Source: Panax quinquefolius
Taxonomy: Eukaryota; Streptophyta; Magnoliopsida; Apiales; Araliaceae
Direction: 5' to 3'
Length of the DNA stretch: 64,000 nucleotides
Assembly: GCA_020205615.1 (NCBI GenBank)
Contig: CM035173.1
Coordinates: 33,659,280-33,723,279 of the forward strand
Position numbers and translations under genes: made by a program
Notes under the pieces: model-generated
What the model was told of the DNA's origin: nothing
Seen by the model: only the letters and a program-made list of their open reading frames with translations
Databases searched by the model: none
Part shown: in pieces, positions 12,382-23,927 of the stretch
Numbering within the stretch: the stretch's first letter is position 1
How the letters are laid out: every line of letters starts with the position of its first letter

Positions 12382-12382
<1 letters not shown>

Positions 12383-12735
12383 TAAAGTAACCGTATCTTT
12401 CCTTTTTACAAAACTGTGTTCCAGCCGAATCTATGTATAATCCTTGAATTCCGTGCATGGAAATCCAGTAAAAGCAAACTCTTATTTTGTGATATTGCAA
12501 CTGGTAGCGTGGTATGCACCTTGAACAAAAAAACGGCAACTTGTTGCCTTAAAAAAAAAATAATTCGGTCCCTTTTTATTTTGAGAAACACGCTGCCAGT
12601 TTTTTTTATTTTTATTTTTTTTTTTTTTTTGTTTTTAATAAATTTTATACAATAAAATTATGCCCAAAAAAATGTTCTAAACACATATCAATATACATAT
12701 CAAATTTAAAATAATTAATAATTCGCGAAAGGTTT

Positions 12736-12749
12736 GGCTCGATGCCACT
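12736..12749 (-). other. C1 primer binding site
   Basis: On the minus strand TGGCATCGAGCC follows the 5' LTR end after two bases. It matches the initiator-methionine tRNA site TGGTATCAGAGC with one substitution and one missing A. This fixes the element's orientation. Confidence 0.75.
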
Positions 12750-12750
12750 T

Positions 12751-14636
12751 TATTAGGTTTGTAATATTCATACAAGAATCAAATTGCAAAATTATGCTAA
12801 GCGTGTAAAATCGAGTTTAAAAAATTTTACAAACCATATATCCCGGATCATCCTTTATGCATAATTATTAATTAAACGAAAAGATAAAGAATAAATCATA
12901 CCTTGAAGATCGAAGCTTCCTAGTCTACAAGTTCACCTCCAAATCCTTTCGCGTTCAATCTTGAATCCACCGGGTTTGGTTCCTTCCTTTGATCAACGTT
13001 AGCCACCCAAATGTTTGGCCTCTGAGAGTGATCTACTGAGGAAGAATAAAATTCAAGAAGATGGGTGTTATGGCTAACCCTAGTTTTCTATCTTTATAGA
13101 AAAGGCATACTCCCAACAACTTGAAATTATTACGTACTTTTTTAAAGTCAACAACCCATATCACCCATAATAAGACTCCTCTTATTTATTGATGTGGGCA
13201 ACCCTCCTTAACAATTAAGAAATTGGGTTTTATTTAATTAATTAAATTCTTTTAATTAATTAAGCTCCCTAATCTTATTAGGGATAATTAATTAAACTCC
13301 TTTAACTAATTTTCCTTCCTAATCCAATTAGGAATAAATGAGAGTATCTTTATATTAAATTAATTTCTAAACTCTTTTAGAAATTAAAATAATAATAATT
13401 GTAATAATATTAATAAGACTCCTCTTATTAATTTATATTTAATATTTCTAAAATATTAAATAATAAATATTAAGCTATTTAATTTATTCTATCACCATAG
13501 ATTAAATTAAATATACTTAACATATTATTACGATTATGCCATTAACTTCTTAAATAATTATTCTTCCTTTTTATGGTGTGACCCTTTGTTCTCTCCATAT
13601 TAAACCAGGTTGTGAATAAATCAATTAGAACAATTTAATCTTATTTAAATAAATAAATTAAACAATTAATTTATTTAAATAAATAATATTTATTCTACAA
13701 TAGGGATAAGCCTCCTAGCGATCAGCGACTTTCCGGATAATATAGATTTCAACATTAATCATTAAAGAACCTTTTGAGTAAATAGTTCTATCAGACAATT
13801 CAATCCTTCCACCATCTGATGTCTCAATTAAATATAAGGCATGGAATTCTTGTCAAGTCTTATTTTATTTAATTATATGTATTTCGATCCTTAAATGCAC
13901 AACTCAAATAATGCAAATTAGAAATTCCTTTCTAATTTCATTCTGCTTATCGCCGAGGACTCTTGGGTTGTCATTTATCGAATCACATAGGACATTTCTC
14001 TTCTTTTATTAGAAGTGGTAGATTCTTTATTGATCATACATTATCTCCGTATACAACTTATTATACCCAAGCATACCCTTTTATATACCCTAAGGGTCTT
14101 AAGGAATAAGTCAAAGTATAATTCATCATACACAAGATCTATGATGATCTCAAGTCCAAGGATCACTTGTCTTTACTATCACTATGAATTCTATTGACGA
14201 AGCAAATAAAACTCCATTAGGTATTCCTTAGCGAGCCACGTTCAAATGAACTTATTCTCTAATAAGCACCTACATACTTGCTTTAGTGTCTCTCACACAA
14301 ATGATCATGAGATCAATCATCCTCATCCAATGAAAGCAGGCAACGTATGTACCAATCTATCTGGATTCACTAATCCCCAATTTAGTAATCCAATGATTGG
14401 GAACTATTTTAGTTTTAAGCTTTCTAAGAATTTAGATCTCATTAGAATGATCATCATCATTATTCTAAAAGCATTGCTTAAAACTATGGGTTTATCACAT
14501 ATTATAAAAGCAAAGATCGTGTAGATAATTAAAAGCCTTTAATAAATTAATACTTTTTATTAATAAATGAATAAGATTGTTACAAAGTATATGCTTTATC
14601 ATCAAACATGATTGGCTTGTGTGCATACTACTTTCA
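12751..14636 (-). repeat. C1 5' LTR
   Basis: It aligns along its whole length with 5415-7292. The left end reads TATTAGG instead of TGTTAGG. Differences between the two LTRs are mostly small indels. It is followed at once by the right target duplication. Confidence 0.92.
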
Positions 14637-14641
14637 GTTTG
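14637..14641. repeat. Target site duplication GTTTG, right of C1
   Basis: Exact repeat of 5410-5414, directly after the LTR end CTTTCA. Confidence 0.9.
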
Positions 14642-14726
14642 TGTATTGGGTTTTTTATTTATGTGATAGTAGTATTTATAGGTGTTTTATATTTAATGAG
14701 TATTTATTTTTTTTGTCATCAATTCT

Positions 14727-14860
14727 TATCCGTTATATGTTACCAATTTTAATATTTATGGCTATAGTGAGTGTTGTCTTTTGGATTGTCTATTATCCGT
14801 TATATGTTACCAATTTTAATATTTATGGCTATAGTGAGTGTTGTCTTTTGGATTGTCTAT
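14727..14860. repeat. Direct tandem duplication, about 67 bp x 2
   Basis: The stretch beginning TTATCCGTTATATGTTACC is repeated almost without change immediately downstream. It lies in AT-rich spacer at 14642-15039 in which I see no gene. A short plus-strand frame starting at 14904 (MNPCDSFEDERKRK) is too short to call. Confidence 0.8.
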
Positions 14861-15039
14861 TGATTTAACTCTGTATCTTAATTGTAATGCAATGTTGTAT
14901 AGCATGAATCCGTGTGACAGTTTTGAAGATGAAAGAAAAAGAAAAACTATTGGATTGGAAGAGGCAACTGAATTAATGGTTTTCTGTTATGTATTAATGG
15001 TTAATATTATGTATTAATGGCTAATATCAATTGTATATG

Positions 15040-15400
15040 GGATTTGAATTGATTAAAATTGGGTTGTATGTGGGATTTCAATTGATTAAAATTGGGTGTG
15101 TTAATTAATTAATTGATTTGAAATTAATTGAGTTTATTGAGTTTCTGTTGGAAATCAAATTGGAAGACGGATTAATTACTTGATTTTTAACAGCCAGATT
15201 AATTAATTGATTTGAAATTGATTGAGTTTGAGGATAGGCTATGAAATTAATTGAGTTTCCGTTGGAAATCAAATTGGAAGACAAATTAATTAATTGATTT
15301 TTAACTATGTTAAAAATCAAATTGATTTGAATTGATTAAAATTGGGTATGTTTGGAAGCCAGATTAATTGATTGATTTGAAATTGATTGAGTTGGAGGAT
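15040..15400. repeat. Degenerate repeats of TTGATTTGAAATTAATTGAG type
   Basis: Blocks such as GTTGGAAATCAAATTGGAAG, TTAATTAATTGATTT and GAAATTGATTGAGTT recur two to four times, in units near 110 bp. The open frame at 15105-15320 (minus) comes from these repeats. Confidence 0.65.
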
Positions 15401-15470
15401 AGGTTGTGGTGTATTTATATATAAGGATTGATTTCGTGCTAAAATTGCAAGTAATTTATTCTTAATGTAT

Positions 15471-15737
15471 TACTCCATTTGTTCCCAAAAGGATGAGCAA
15501 ATTATAATTTATACACATATTAAAAAAAAGTAAAAATAGAGGAAAGATAATAAAAAAGGTTTCAAATTTATCGTTAGTGGTCCTACATGATTATATAAAG
15601 TAACGAGTATTTTTATTATTATTCTAATGGACTTCACTAAATGACATATTTGTCTTTTATTTTGTACTTTATCTCATCCTTTTAGGATAAAAAAATTTGT
15701 AATTTTAATCATCCTTTTGGGGACGAAAAGAATATCA
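15471..15737. mobile_element. Stowaway-like MITE
   Basis: The left end TACTCCATTTGTTCCCAAAA and the inverted right end (about 15700-15735, with CATCCTTTTGGGGAC) form imperfect terminal inverted repeats of about 35 bp with a shared CCCAAAAGGATGA core. Size (~265 bp), AT-rich centre and a TA at the left border fit Tc1/mariner-derived Stowaway elements. The right border is eroded. Confidence 0.7.
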
Positions 15738-16676
15738 AAGAGTGATAATAATTTTTTTTTTTATAAACTCCATAAAGAGTTAAAAACATAACAAAATATT
15801 TTTTATTTATTGTTTATATATCTTTAAGGAGGGCAAAACTTGTTCAAACTTGTCGAGCACGATCTCGAATCGTGTCTGGACAGTTTGAACTTTTTGAATA
15901 AATATGATCTGAGTATCAATACAAAATTGTAATTTGAAAAGGTTCGAGTAATTTATCGAACTTTAAAATTTGCTCATATTTGAATCATTTATTTTTCCAG
16001 TCGAGTTCAAATCAAATTTTTAATCGAACGAGTACGAATCGAACTCGAACTCGAACTATTTGCTCATTTGACAATCTTTTTCGTAAGCATAATAATTATA
16101 CGAATGAAATATATGATCCGCACAACTATTATACGAATAATGAAACCTATATGCCATCTTATACTGCAACAATTAATGTGTTACGGATGTTGATTTTATT
16201 ATTTCTTTATACTTTACTTCTATCGTAACACAATATTTTAGATGGAGACTTGATTGTTTTTTGAGAATCGGTGTAAAAGTATAAATGTACTGCGAAATAG
16301 TATTGCAAAGGTCACAAGACTCTTGCGGAGTCCTCTAGACACTCTTGCAAGACTTGGTATATTTTTTAAATCAAGGAACGAGATAAATAGTATGTGGCCC
16401 TATTATTTAAATTATTGACATTAATTTAATAATTTTGTTGTATTATTTTTTTATTATTATTCGATTCATTAGGTAAACAACTATATAAACTATATAATTA
16501 AAAAAATGATATACATGTCGATAAATATTTGACAAAATTAAATTGCGATAAACGTAGAAATGTATACGATAAGATAAAATAAATTAAAGTGAGACATTTC
16601 CTAATTCCTATATATTCCGTGTATGCACATGCGTCGCAATCATACTTGGGCTAAAAACTTTTGTAACATATAGTAT
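15738..16676. other. AT-rich spacer with no gene
   Basis: No coding or RNA signal. It contains a CGAACTCGAACTCGAACT run at about 16038-16056 and related TCGAAC words from 15900, of the kind common in degenerate plant transposon ends. The frame at 15980-16228 has no family features. Confidence 0.5.
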
Positions 16677-16945
16677 GACTTATAATTAAAAACACAAATT
16701 TAATTTGATTTCACCAATTTTTTATTCAACTTTCCTAATTCATATTAACATAAGCACTATCCAAATTTATATCAATTAAATATTATCTAAATTTTAAAAT
16801 ATTCCTATCTCTAGGATGAATAGAAAAAAAATATTTGTTTTCTTTTCTTATTCAAATCAGTATAAAATACTCTATAAATTTAAATAATTAGTACATGTTA
16901 TATATCCATCAATAATTACTACATGCGTTCTTTTTAATAATTTTA

Positions 16946-16954
16946 TTTAATTTA
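16946..16954. repeat. 9-bp target duplication TTTAATTTA, left
   Basis: It directly precedes the GGCC terminus and is repeated exactly at 17795-17803. Confidence 0.85.
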
Positions 16955-17794
16955 GGCCTAAATATGGATTAATATCCTGAAATTTAATTTTTTTTTCTAC
17001 TTTGGCTATTGTCTTCTCAATTTTTCAATTAGTGGATTAAACTCTTAATTTTTTTTTTCCACTTTGAGGTTTGTCTTCTCAATTTATTCAATTAGAGGAT
17101 CAAACTTTTAATTTTTTTGATTATGTCTAATTTATAGTATCACGTCAGCCATTGATGACATGACATCGACATGTGGCTAAAAAAATACTAAAGTGTAATA
17201 TTGAGTTTCATTTGAACGTTTATTCCATTAATTTTTTATACCAAAAAGGATAAGTATAAGACCATTATTAATTTTTAAAAATAAATTTAATACATTTCAA
17301 ACTCGGCTTTAAAAAATCTTCAATAATCAATATAATGATAAATATTTTAAAATGTATAAATGTACTACTAATTAAAATCTTGATATTTCATAATCATCAA
17401 TAATCAATATAATAACAATTTTACCCTTTTTGGTATAAAAAATTAAAATACCATGAACTTTAAGTTTATTTCATAATCATCAATAATCAATATAATTAAT
17501 TTTTATACCAAAAGAGTAAAATTGTCATTAAATTTACTTAAAAAATTAATAATAGTCTTATATTTATCATTTTTGTACAAAAAATTAATTGAATAAATGT
17601 TAAAATGAAAGCCAATATTACACATAAGTATTTTTTAATCTCGTGTCAATATGTCATCAATTTTTTGACGTGTCACTATTAATTATAAGTAATTAGAAAA
17701 AATTAAAAGTTTAATCCCCTAATCGAAAAAATTGAGAAGACAACATAACTCCCTAAAGTGGAAAAAATTCAAGGTATTAATCTATATTTAGGCC
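16955..17794. mobile_element. Long-TIR MULE-type MITE, 840 bp
   Basis: The ends are GGCCTAAATATGGATTAAT and, inverted, GGCCTAAATATAGATTAAT. Inverted similarity continues inward for roughly 290 bases on each side, covering most of the element; the left arm has an extra internal duplication of about 70 bases (the CTTTG-GTCTTCTCAATTT block). The exact 9-bp flanking duplication fits Mutator-like transposition. No open frame: non-autonomous. Direct CATCAATAATCAATATAA repeats occupy the centre (about 17320-17490). Confidence 0.82.
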
Positions 17795-17803
17795 TTTAAT
17801 TTA
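17795..17803. repeat. 9-bp target duplication TTTAATTTA, right
   Basis: Exact copy of 16946-16954 on the far side of the 840-bp element. Confidence 0.85.
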
Positions 17804-18420
17804 TATATCTTAATAAATTTATATTGGATAATTTTATTAAAATATTAAGATGTCAAAAAATTTCTTAACATATCATGTGATTTAATAATATTAATATTAG
17901 TTATTAACTTTATTATTAAATTACTATCTTAAATAATTTAATTCATTAAAACTTTAAATTTTATCAAATCACATAATTAATTGTATTAATAATATATGAG
18001 CTTCAAACATAATAACTATAACATTAGTTGAAATATTATTGTGTATTAATTCCTAACTAATTGTCATTATTAAATTAAAACTTATTAAAACTTGAGTTTT
18101 ATAATTCTATTTGGAATAAAATTTCAAGTAAATTTTGTCAAAATAAATGTTAATATAGAATTTCATGACAAATTTAAATAAAATAAAAATAATTATTTTC
18201 TCATAATTATAACTAAATAAATATACAATAATCCATTCAAATATTTAGTTTAATAATTGATTGAAACAACCTGCAATATATAATTCAATCATTAATTATT
18301 TGAATATATATTTAACTATTTAAAAACTACAACTTTGTTCTCGAAATCATAATTAATTTTTTATAATTATTAATATAATAAATTATTATTTATGTCACCC
18401 ATGCTTTGAACGGTGTTAAT

Positions 18421-19262
18421 GAGTTTGTATAATTAAAAGCACAAACTTGACTTGGTTTCACCAACTTTTGGTTTAACTTTTTATTCATATAATCATAAGT
18501 AATATCCAAATTTGTATCTATTCAATACTATCGAAATTTAAAATTAGTTCTATCTCTAATAGGAATAGAAAAAGGAAGATCTTTTTCTTTCCTATTAAAA
18601 TTAGTATAAGTATTATAAAAAATTATAATAATTAAATATATACTATTCAAATTTGTAAAGTACTCAAAAGAAACTCTACCAATCTATAATAAAAAAAGTA
18701 ATTTCTAAAAGAATGTTTATTTTTGATTTTACCAATTTAATTACAAATTTTTTATCGTAAATTTATGTAATCAATTAAGACAATATAACACATTATACTA
18801 TATATTACCTAAATTTATTAAAACTTGAAATTATTCCAAATCACATGATAAATTGTATTAATATTATATGTGAATATTTTTAAAACATAACAATTGTAAA
18901 ATTAGTTGAAAAATTATAATGAGTTCATTACTAACTAATAGTCATAACTAAATTGAGAATTTCAAGTAAATTTAGTTAATATAAACACAAATATAAATTC
19001 CACTAAAACTTAAAAGAAAATAAAAAATTATTTTTCATAATCATAACTAAATAAAATTGCACTTCATTCAAATGTTTAGCTTAATAATTGATCATAGTAA
19101 ACTATAATATATAATTTAAGATTAATTATTTAAATAAATATTTAATAATCTATTAAATACAATTATCTTATTAAAATCTTAATTAATATTTATCTATTTA
19201 GTAATATAATAAATCATTATCCATCTTTGCTCGTAGCTTCTCACGGGGTTAATGAGATTATA
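18421..19262. repeat. Hairpin-ended tandem unit 2
   Basis: About 0.84 kb. It starts GTTTGTATAATTAAAAGCACAAACT and ends near GCTCGTAGCTTCTCACGGGGTTAATGAG. It matches unit 1 at both ends and in the middle (for example the CAAGTAAATTT and TCATAATCATAACTAAATAAA blocks). AT-rich, with no coding frame. Confidence 0.55.
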
Positions 19263-19502
19263 TAAAAATTATTTTTTCATAATCATAACTAAATAAATAT
19301 GCACTCCATTTAAATGTTTACTGTAATAATTGATCGAATTAAGTAAACTATAATATATAATACATGATTTATTATTTAAATAAATATTTAATAATCTAGT
19401 AAATACAATTATCTTTTAAAATCTTAATTAATATTTACCTACTTAATAATATAATAAACCATTATTTATATCTCTCGTGCTTCGCTCGAAGTTAATGAGT
19501 TA
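19263..19502. repeat. Hairpin-ended tandem unit 3 (truncated)
   Basis: About 240 bases matching only the last quarter of unit 2, from the TCATAATCATAACTAAATAAA block to a terminal CTCGTGCTTCGCTCGAAGTTAATGAG junction. Confidence 0.55.
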
Positions 19503-20120
19503 CTATATACTTAATAAATAAGACAAAATTGTCTCAACCCAAAAATTTACGAATGGTTATTCACCTTAAAGTTTAGATATAGAAACCTAAAATATAGGAA
19601 ATGAAATTATATTTTCATCTTTTACTTGATTTCAATATCTTTTCATATATATTTTACTATTCTAATTATTTGCTTACCATTATCTCTTATTTTCATATAT
19701 TTTTTAATTTAGTTAGTGTTTTTGAAAATTCATATTCTTGGTAATAGTAATTTTTAATTATATAATAATCTTTTATCGGTAAATTATATAATTGTAGCTA
19801 TTCGAGTTTAAACAATATTTTACAATTACATAAATAGATGAATATATGAATATATAAACAAGTAAACTCATGAATTTAAAGATGAATATATTATTTATAT
19901 TATATAAATAAATGAAGTATTATTCTAATTTTTTGTTTATTTAATTTTTCATCAATAATTAGTTAAATAATATATTTTAGAAGGAAATAATTTGTTCGAG
20001 TTTGCATATTTTAATTTGATGATGAATAAACTTAATGTATATTTGTACCAGTATGATTCGTGTAGTCCTTATAAAGAATTGATCAATTGTACAAGGACTT
20101 AAAATAAAAAAATTAAATAA
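19503..20120. other. AT-rich spacer with no gene
   Basis: No coding, RNA or repeat structure that I can support. It ends where an LTR-like TGTTAGG begins. Confidence 0.5.
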
Positions 20121-21041
20121 TGTTAGGTTGATCTTAATAGAAGCTGAATTAATGTATAGTTGATAGGATGTTGTAAGATCATATGGTTATCCTGCTACTT
20201 GAAGTACAAGATCGCAGAGGAAGCACAAGATCACAAATACATTAAGTGGGTCGCTGAACTAGTTGGAGTAATCAAAACTCTCTACTTCGTAAAGTCGCTT
20301 CAGATCGTTAAGTGAACAAGTGATCCTTCCAGCCAGATAAACGATCGTTGATAAAAACTCGACCATAGAGTAATCAAGTCTGACAAACTGACTGACCTTG
20401 GAGCGTTACAAGTTAAAGGTCCCAATGTACACTCAAAATAACCTTGGCGAAAATCGAAGTTCAGATTATGTGTCTACCAGCTAGTTGGTGACAGTGGCAC
20501 GTCAAGAGTGTTAGATGAGAAAGCAGGCTGATATTACAAGCAAGGAAAAAAAACTATTTCCTAGGTTTAAAATGTCAACATCAAGTATCCTGGTATATCT
20601 GAGAATTAAATGCACCAACAGGCATTTTACAACGGGAAGATTTCTCAGCAGAGTATAAAGAGCTACAAGGATTCAACTTAGAAGGTGACAAAAATTAATA
20701 AAAAAAAAAGGTCAAAAACTTTGCCAAAGTCAAAGAACGAACTCAACGATCCTATATACAAAGTTCAAGCTGCTAAGTACCTGAGAAGAAAAGTTTAATA
20801 CAAACTTAGTAACACCTCACAACAAACATCAATCATAAGAACATCTGAGAGCAAAATGTCATTGTCTTTGTGACTAAATATTTAAGTTTGTAGGGCTTAA
20901 AGAAAGCAAAAGTGTCCTAGCCGACGTGACTAAATATTCAAGTCTGGTGGGCTTAAAGAGGGCAAAATGTCTTTGTCTGTATGACTAAACCTTTAGTGAA
21001 TTTCCTACTCGAGGAGTAGAAGAATGGAGTAAGAGTTATTC
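20121..21041 (+). mobile_element. Copia element D, 5' LTR, first part
   Basis: This is the upstream part of an LTR whose last 255 bases are at 31512-31766, separated by the complete gypsy A1. The start TGTTAGGTTG at 20121 is a guess, because the 3' LTR is not in the window. A TATA-like AGTATAAAGAGC at about 20651-20662 would be its promoter. The stretch holds direct repeats of about 60 bases around GACTAAATATTCAAGT (20860-20990). Confidence 0.6.
21037..21041. repeat. Target site duplication TATTC, left of A1
   Basis: Directly precedes TGTAAGACC at 21042 and is repeated at 31507-31511. Confidence 0.9.
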
Positions 21042-22659
21042 TGTAAGACCCCAAAATTTTTTAAATAAAAAGGATTTTCCTTTATTTATTATTTTAAAAT
21101 AGTAAGGGTTGATTTGATTAATGTGGATAGTTAAGGGTTAAATACGCAAATATTTCAAAATAAGCAAGTGGTTATAAAATATTCATTATCGTTAGGGAAT
21201 ATTCGTTTGGTCGTGGAATATTAAATCTTTGTCGGGGAATATTAAATGCGACAGTGTGACCATGTATGGGCCCATGCTTGGAAAGTGATTGGATGAAGAA
21301 AAGCGACAAATATAAGTTGTTTTTAAATAGCGGCGTAGTTATTACAGATTATCTTGTTGGAATACCCGGTGGTTAAAACACACTGTCTACGCGTTGTTGA
21401 GCAGTGTACGACGGTATTGCACCAATTATTGATTCTTACGTGAGAAGGCACTACTCGATAATGGTTACGATAATTCTTATTCGATATTTTATTGAGTTAA
21501 TAATTCTTTGCGTTGATATTTTATATTCTTTGTTGTTTTGATAATTGTCATTACACAAGTATTTTTCATTATCAAAGCAATAATTCATATTATCTGAATA
21601 ATATTATTAGATAACATTATTGGCAATGTCTAGAAAGTTTACATAAGGAGAGGTTTGGTCATCTAATTGCTTGGCGGTAGAAGAAGAAATTCTTATTGGA
21701 AGCCCCTCTTTCACAGGAGGCGCACTGGTTGTCAATATTGTGATTACGTAATATTATTTGTGAATAATTAATTATTGATTTATATGATGAGGAAAATATT
21801 AATTTTATGTGGATATAAATGGAAAATTTTTAAAATGACAATTGTTGAAAATTAATATTTTATCTTTTTACGATAAAATAAAATTTAAAATTTTATTTTA
21901 ATAATATATTAATGGTGATATTTTTACAATGAATGTGGGATATATGAGTATATGAGGAGGAAGAGTATTTTTGTGGCATTAAATGTTTAACACATGTTTT
22001 GTGTGTTGGTGGACACAATTATTGATGAAATTTGATTATAACTTGTAAAATCACCCGTTTGTGGATTTTGGTCAATTTCTATTTGGAATTTGGAAAACTT
22101 TCTTCTACAAAGTTGTAGAGAATTGAATTTCCTATAAAAACTAGCGAGATTGAATTTTCTGATGAAAGGGCTATTTATTATGAATTATTGAAGTTAGAAG
22201 CTCAAAAATAATTGATTTTTGGGAGTTTAAATTATTTTTGTTAAGAAAAACGTTTTTTTGTTTTTTTTGGACATCATTAACATGTGTGGCTGGTGTTTTG
22301 ACCAAAAGGTGGGCTAAGGAAAATTTGTATAATTATATTAATATTATATTAAATTTTTCGCTTTGGTGTTCTAAGCATTTTCTATAAATAGGGTCTTAGG
22401 TTAGAATTGAAAACACACGAAGCTGAAGTTTTCTCTCTATTTCTCTCTCGATATATTGGCGTATTCTTGTGAGTATACTTTGAGTATTGTTTAGGCAGTG
22501 CAAGTTCCTTTGACTATATACTTAGATTCCAAATTTAGAAATCTTAATCTTCGAGGTAAGGGATATTTTTTTTTTTTCGTAATGATATTATTTCTTCAAT
22601 ATCATTATCTTTGAAATATTGATCTGAAGTTTTATCAAATTTGGAACTTTTTCATATGG

Positions 22660-22755
22660 GGTTACTATTCATGGTTCTTATTCATGAGTTACTATTCACG
22701 ATTCTTATTCATGAGTTCTTATTCACGATTCTTATTCACGAGTACTATTATGAAT
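22660..22755 (+). repeat. Short tandem repeat in LTR, GAGTTCTTATTCACGA type
   Basis: About six 14-17-base units of the form (GAGTT)CTTATTCAYGA or GAGTTACTATTCACGA. The same array occurs at about 30285-30385 and 49685-49765. Confidence 0.8.
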
Positions 22756-23094
22756 GAAGCGTGAAGATGTTTTTGTGGAATTTCTATCTTTTGGTGTCGA
22801 GAGTTACTATTCACGTATCGTATCGACTTTATTCACGATATCTGATCTTATTCATAGAAAAATAAAATTTCTTCTTTTCGTCAAAACATCTATTACGGAT
22901 ACTAACTTCGATTGTATCCATGTTTTGATCATTCTTGAATTTTACACCACTATGATTATTTTTGAGGTATTTTTGGACGTGGATAAAACCAAGTACGAAT
23001 CCTTAATCCTTAATCCTTGTCATTTTGTTTCCTTTGGATTCGTTTCTTTTTAAAAAATATTTTCATCATCCTCGGTCTTAAATGATGATATTAT

Positions 23095-23400
23095 GGAATA
23101 TCTTTGGCTGCAAAGATGAATGATTTCTTAAGAATATCTTTGAGTGCAAAGATGAATGATTTCTTAAGAATATCTTTTTGGCCTATAGTGCAAAGATGAA
23201 TGATTTCTTAAGAATATCTTTGGCACGTAGTCAAAGATGAATGATTTCTTAAGAATATCTTTGGCTGTAGTGCAAAGATGAATGATTTACGAAGAATATC
23301 TTTGGCACGTAGTGCAAAGATGAGCAGTGTTTAAATGAACATGACGGTGATGAATATCTTTGGCTGTGTAGTGCAAAGATGAATATTTGATTCAGATGTA
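23095..23400 (+). repeat. Minisatellite in LTR, about 47-bp unit
   Basis: Units carry GTAGTGCAAAGATGAATGA followed by TTTCTTAAGAATATCTTTGGC. About six or seven copies here, fewer at 30715-30960 (A1 3' LTR) and 50105-50310 (A4), and inverted in A3 (about 45420-45570). Copy number differs between the two LTRs of the same element. Confidence 0.85.
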
Positions 23401-23927
23401 TATTGATTGATGTTCTGAGGGGATAAAAGATGAGCGATGAACTTTTAAATTTATACATAGAAGATAGTAGTTTGCATTCTCTACTTAACTCTTCTAATGA
23501 ATTATTATTTCATTGCGAGTATTGATTTAAAATTTGTTGTCTATTGTATTCTATTAGATTTTTCCTGTTGAAGACTAACGATAATTTGTTGTATATTATC
23601 TTAGTCATAATATTCTTTCTTGAGCTAGTTGAGCTCACCCTTTTCCTTTTTGTTCCATTTTTCTCGGGAGGCGAGAATATAGCGAGTGCGAGTCGGGTAT
23701 GGAATGAAGGTTTTAGAAAGGATTGTTTAGTAGTCCTCACCATTTTGTAAATTAATGTATCGATAAATGTGATGAGGATTTATTTGAGTATAGATATTTA
23801 TGCAGAAGATAATATTTGTATTCAAACTCACAGTTTCTTGTTGTAATAATAAAGTTGTAGTTGTTTACATACCGTGTGTATGACAACTCGGAATAGGTGA
23901 TGTATACCTATTTTGGGGCGTCGCGGT

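Larger units (their letters stand above)
10282..12735 (-). other. C1 long non-coding leader between PBS and gag
   Basis: About 2.45 kb without coding signal. It holds three copies of CCTTGTGGTGACACAACAA (near 10485, 10675 and 10763), a TGTGAGACCCC motif at about 11341 that looks like the opening of a gypsy LTR, an AT-rich array at 11520-12340, and a TA run at 12340-12381. The same layout is present at 36948-39007 in C2, so these features belong to the family rather than to this copy. Confidence 0.7.
5415..14636 (-). mobile_element. Complete decayed Ty1/copia element C1 (9.2 kb, minus strand)
   Basis: Two LTRs of about 1.88 kb (5415-7292 and 12751-14636) flank an internal region of about 5.46 kb. 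On the minus strand the order is 5' LTR, primer binding site, long non-coding leader, gag, pol, polypurine tract, 3' LTR. The exact 5-bp duplication GTTTG on both sides shows one insertion event. It landed in the intron-like sequence upstream of the duplicated exon at 4857-5320. All frames are broken. A second copy of the same family is at 32068-44741. Confidence 0.93.
16677..18420. repeat. Hairpin-ended tandem unit 1 (interrupted by a MITE)
   Basis: It opens with TATAATTAAAAACACAAATT and ends near 18420 with a degenerate ACCCATGC...CGGTGTTAATGAG junction. The opening ~200 bases are repeated from 18428, with shared blocks such as GATTTCACCAA/GGTTTCACCAA and CTATCTCTA. Without the nested 840-bp element and one duplication, the unit is about 0.9 kb. 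No coding sequence is visible. Confidence 0.55.
21042..23925 (+). repeat. A1 5' LTR
   Basis: It begins TGTAAGACCC and ends GCGTCGCG where other copies have GCGTCACA. A TATA-like CTATAAATAGGG at about 22382-22393 is a likely promoter. It contains two internal minisatellites (about 22660-22755 and 23095-23400). The frames at 22754-23053 and 23544-23750 are chance. Confidence 0.9.

Noticed and set aside
12336..12539. Open frame rich in Ile-Tyr repeats (also 38920-39156, 53715-53993, 54247-54546, 54278-54598)
   Set aside because: Each is a translation of (TA)n or (CT)n(TA)n runs with no domain and no conserved start.
23095..23400. Regularly spaced repeats that might suggest a CRISPR array
   Set aside because: Plant LTR minisatellite: units are contiguous, variable, lack unique spacers, and recur in every family A LTR.
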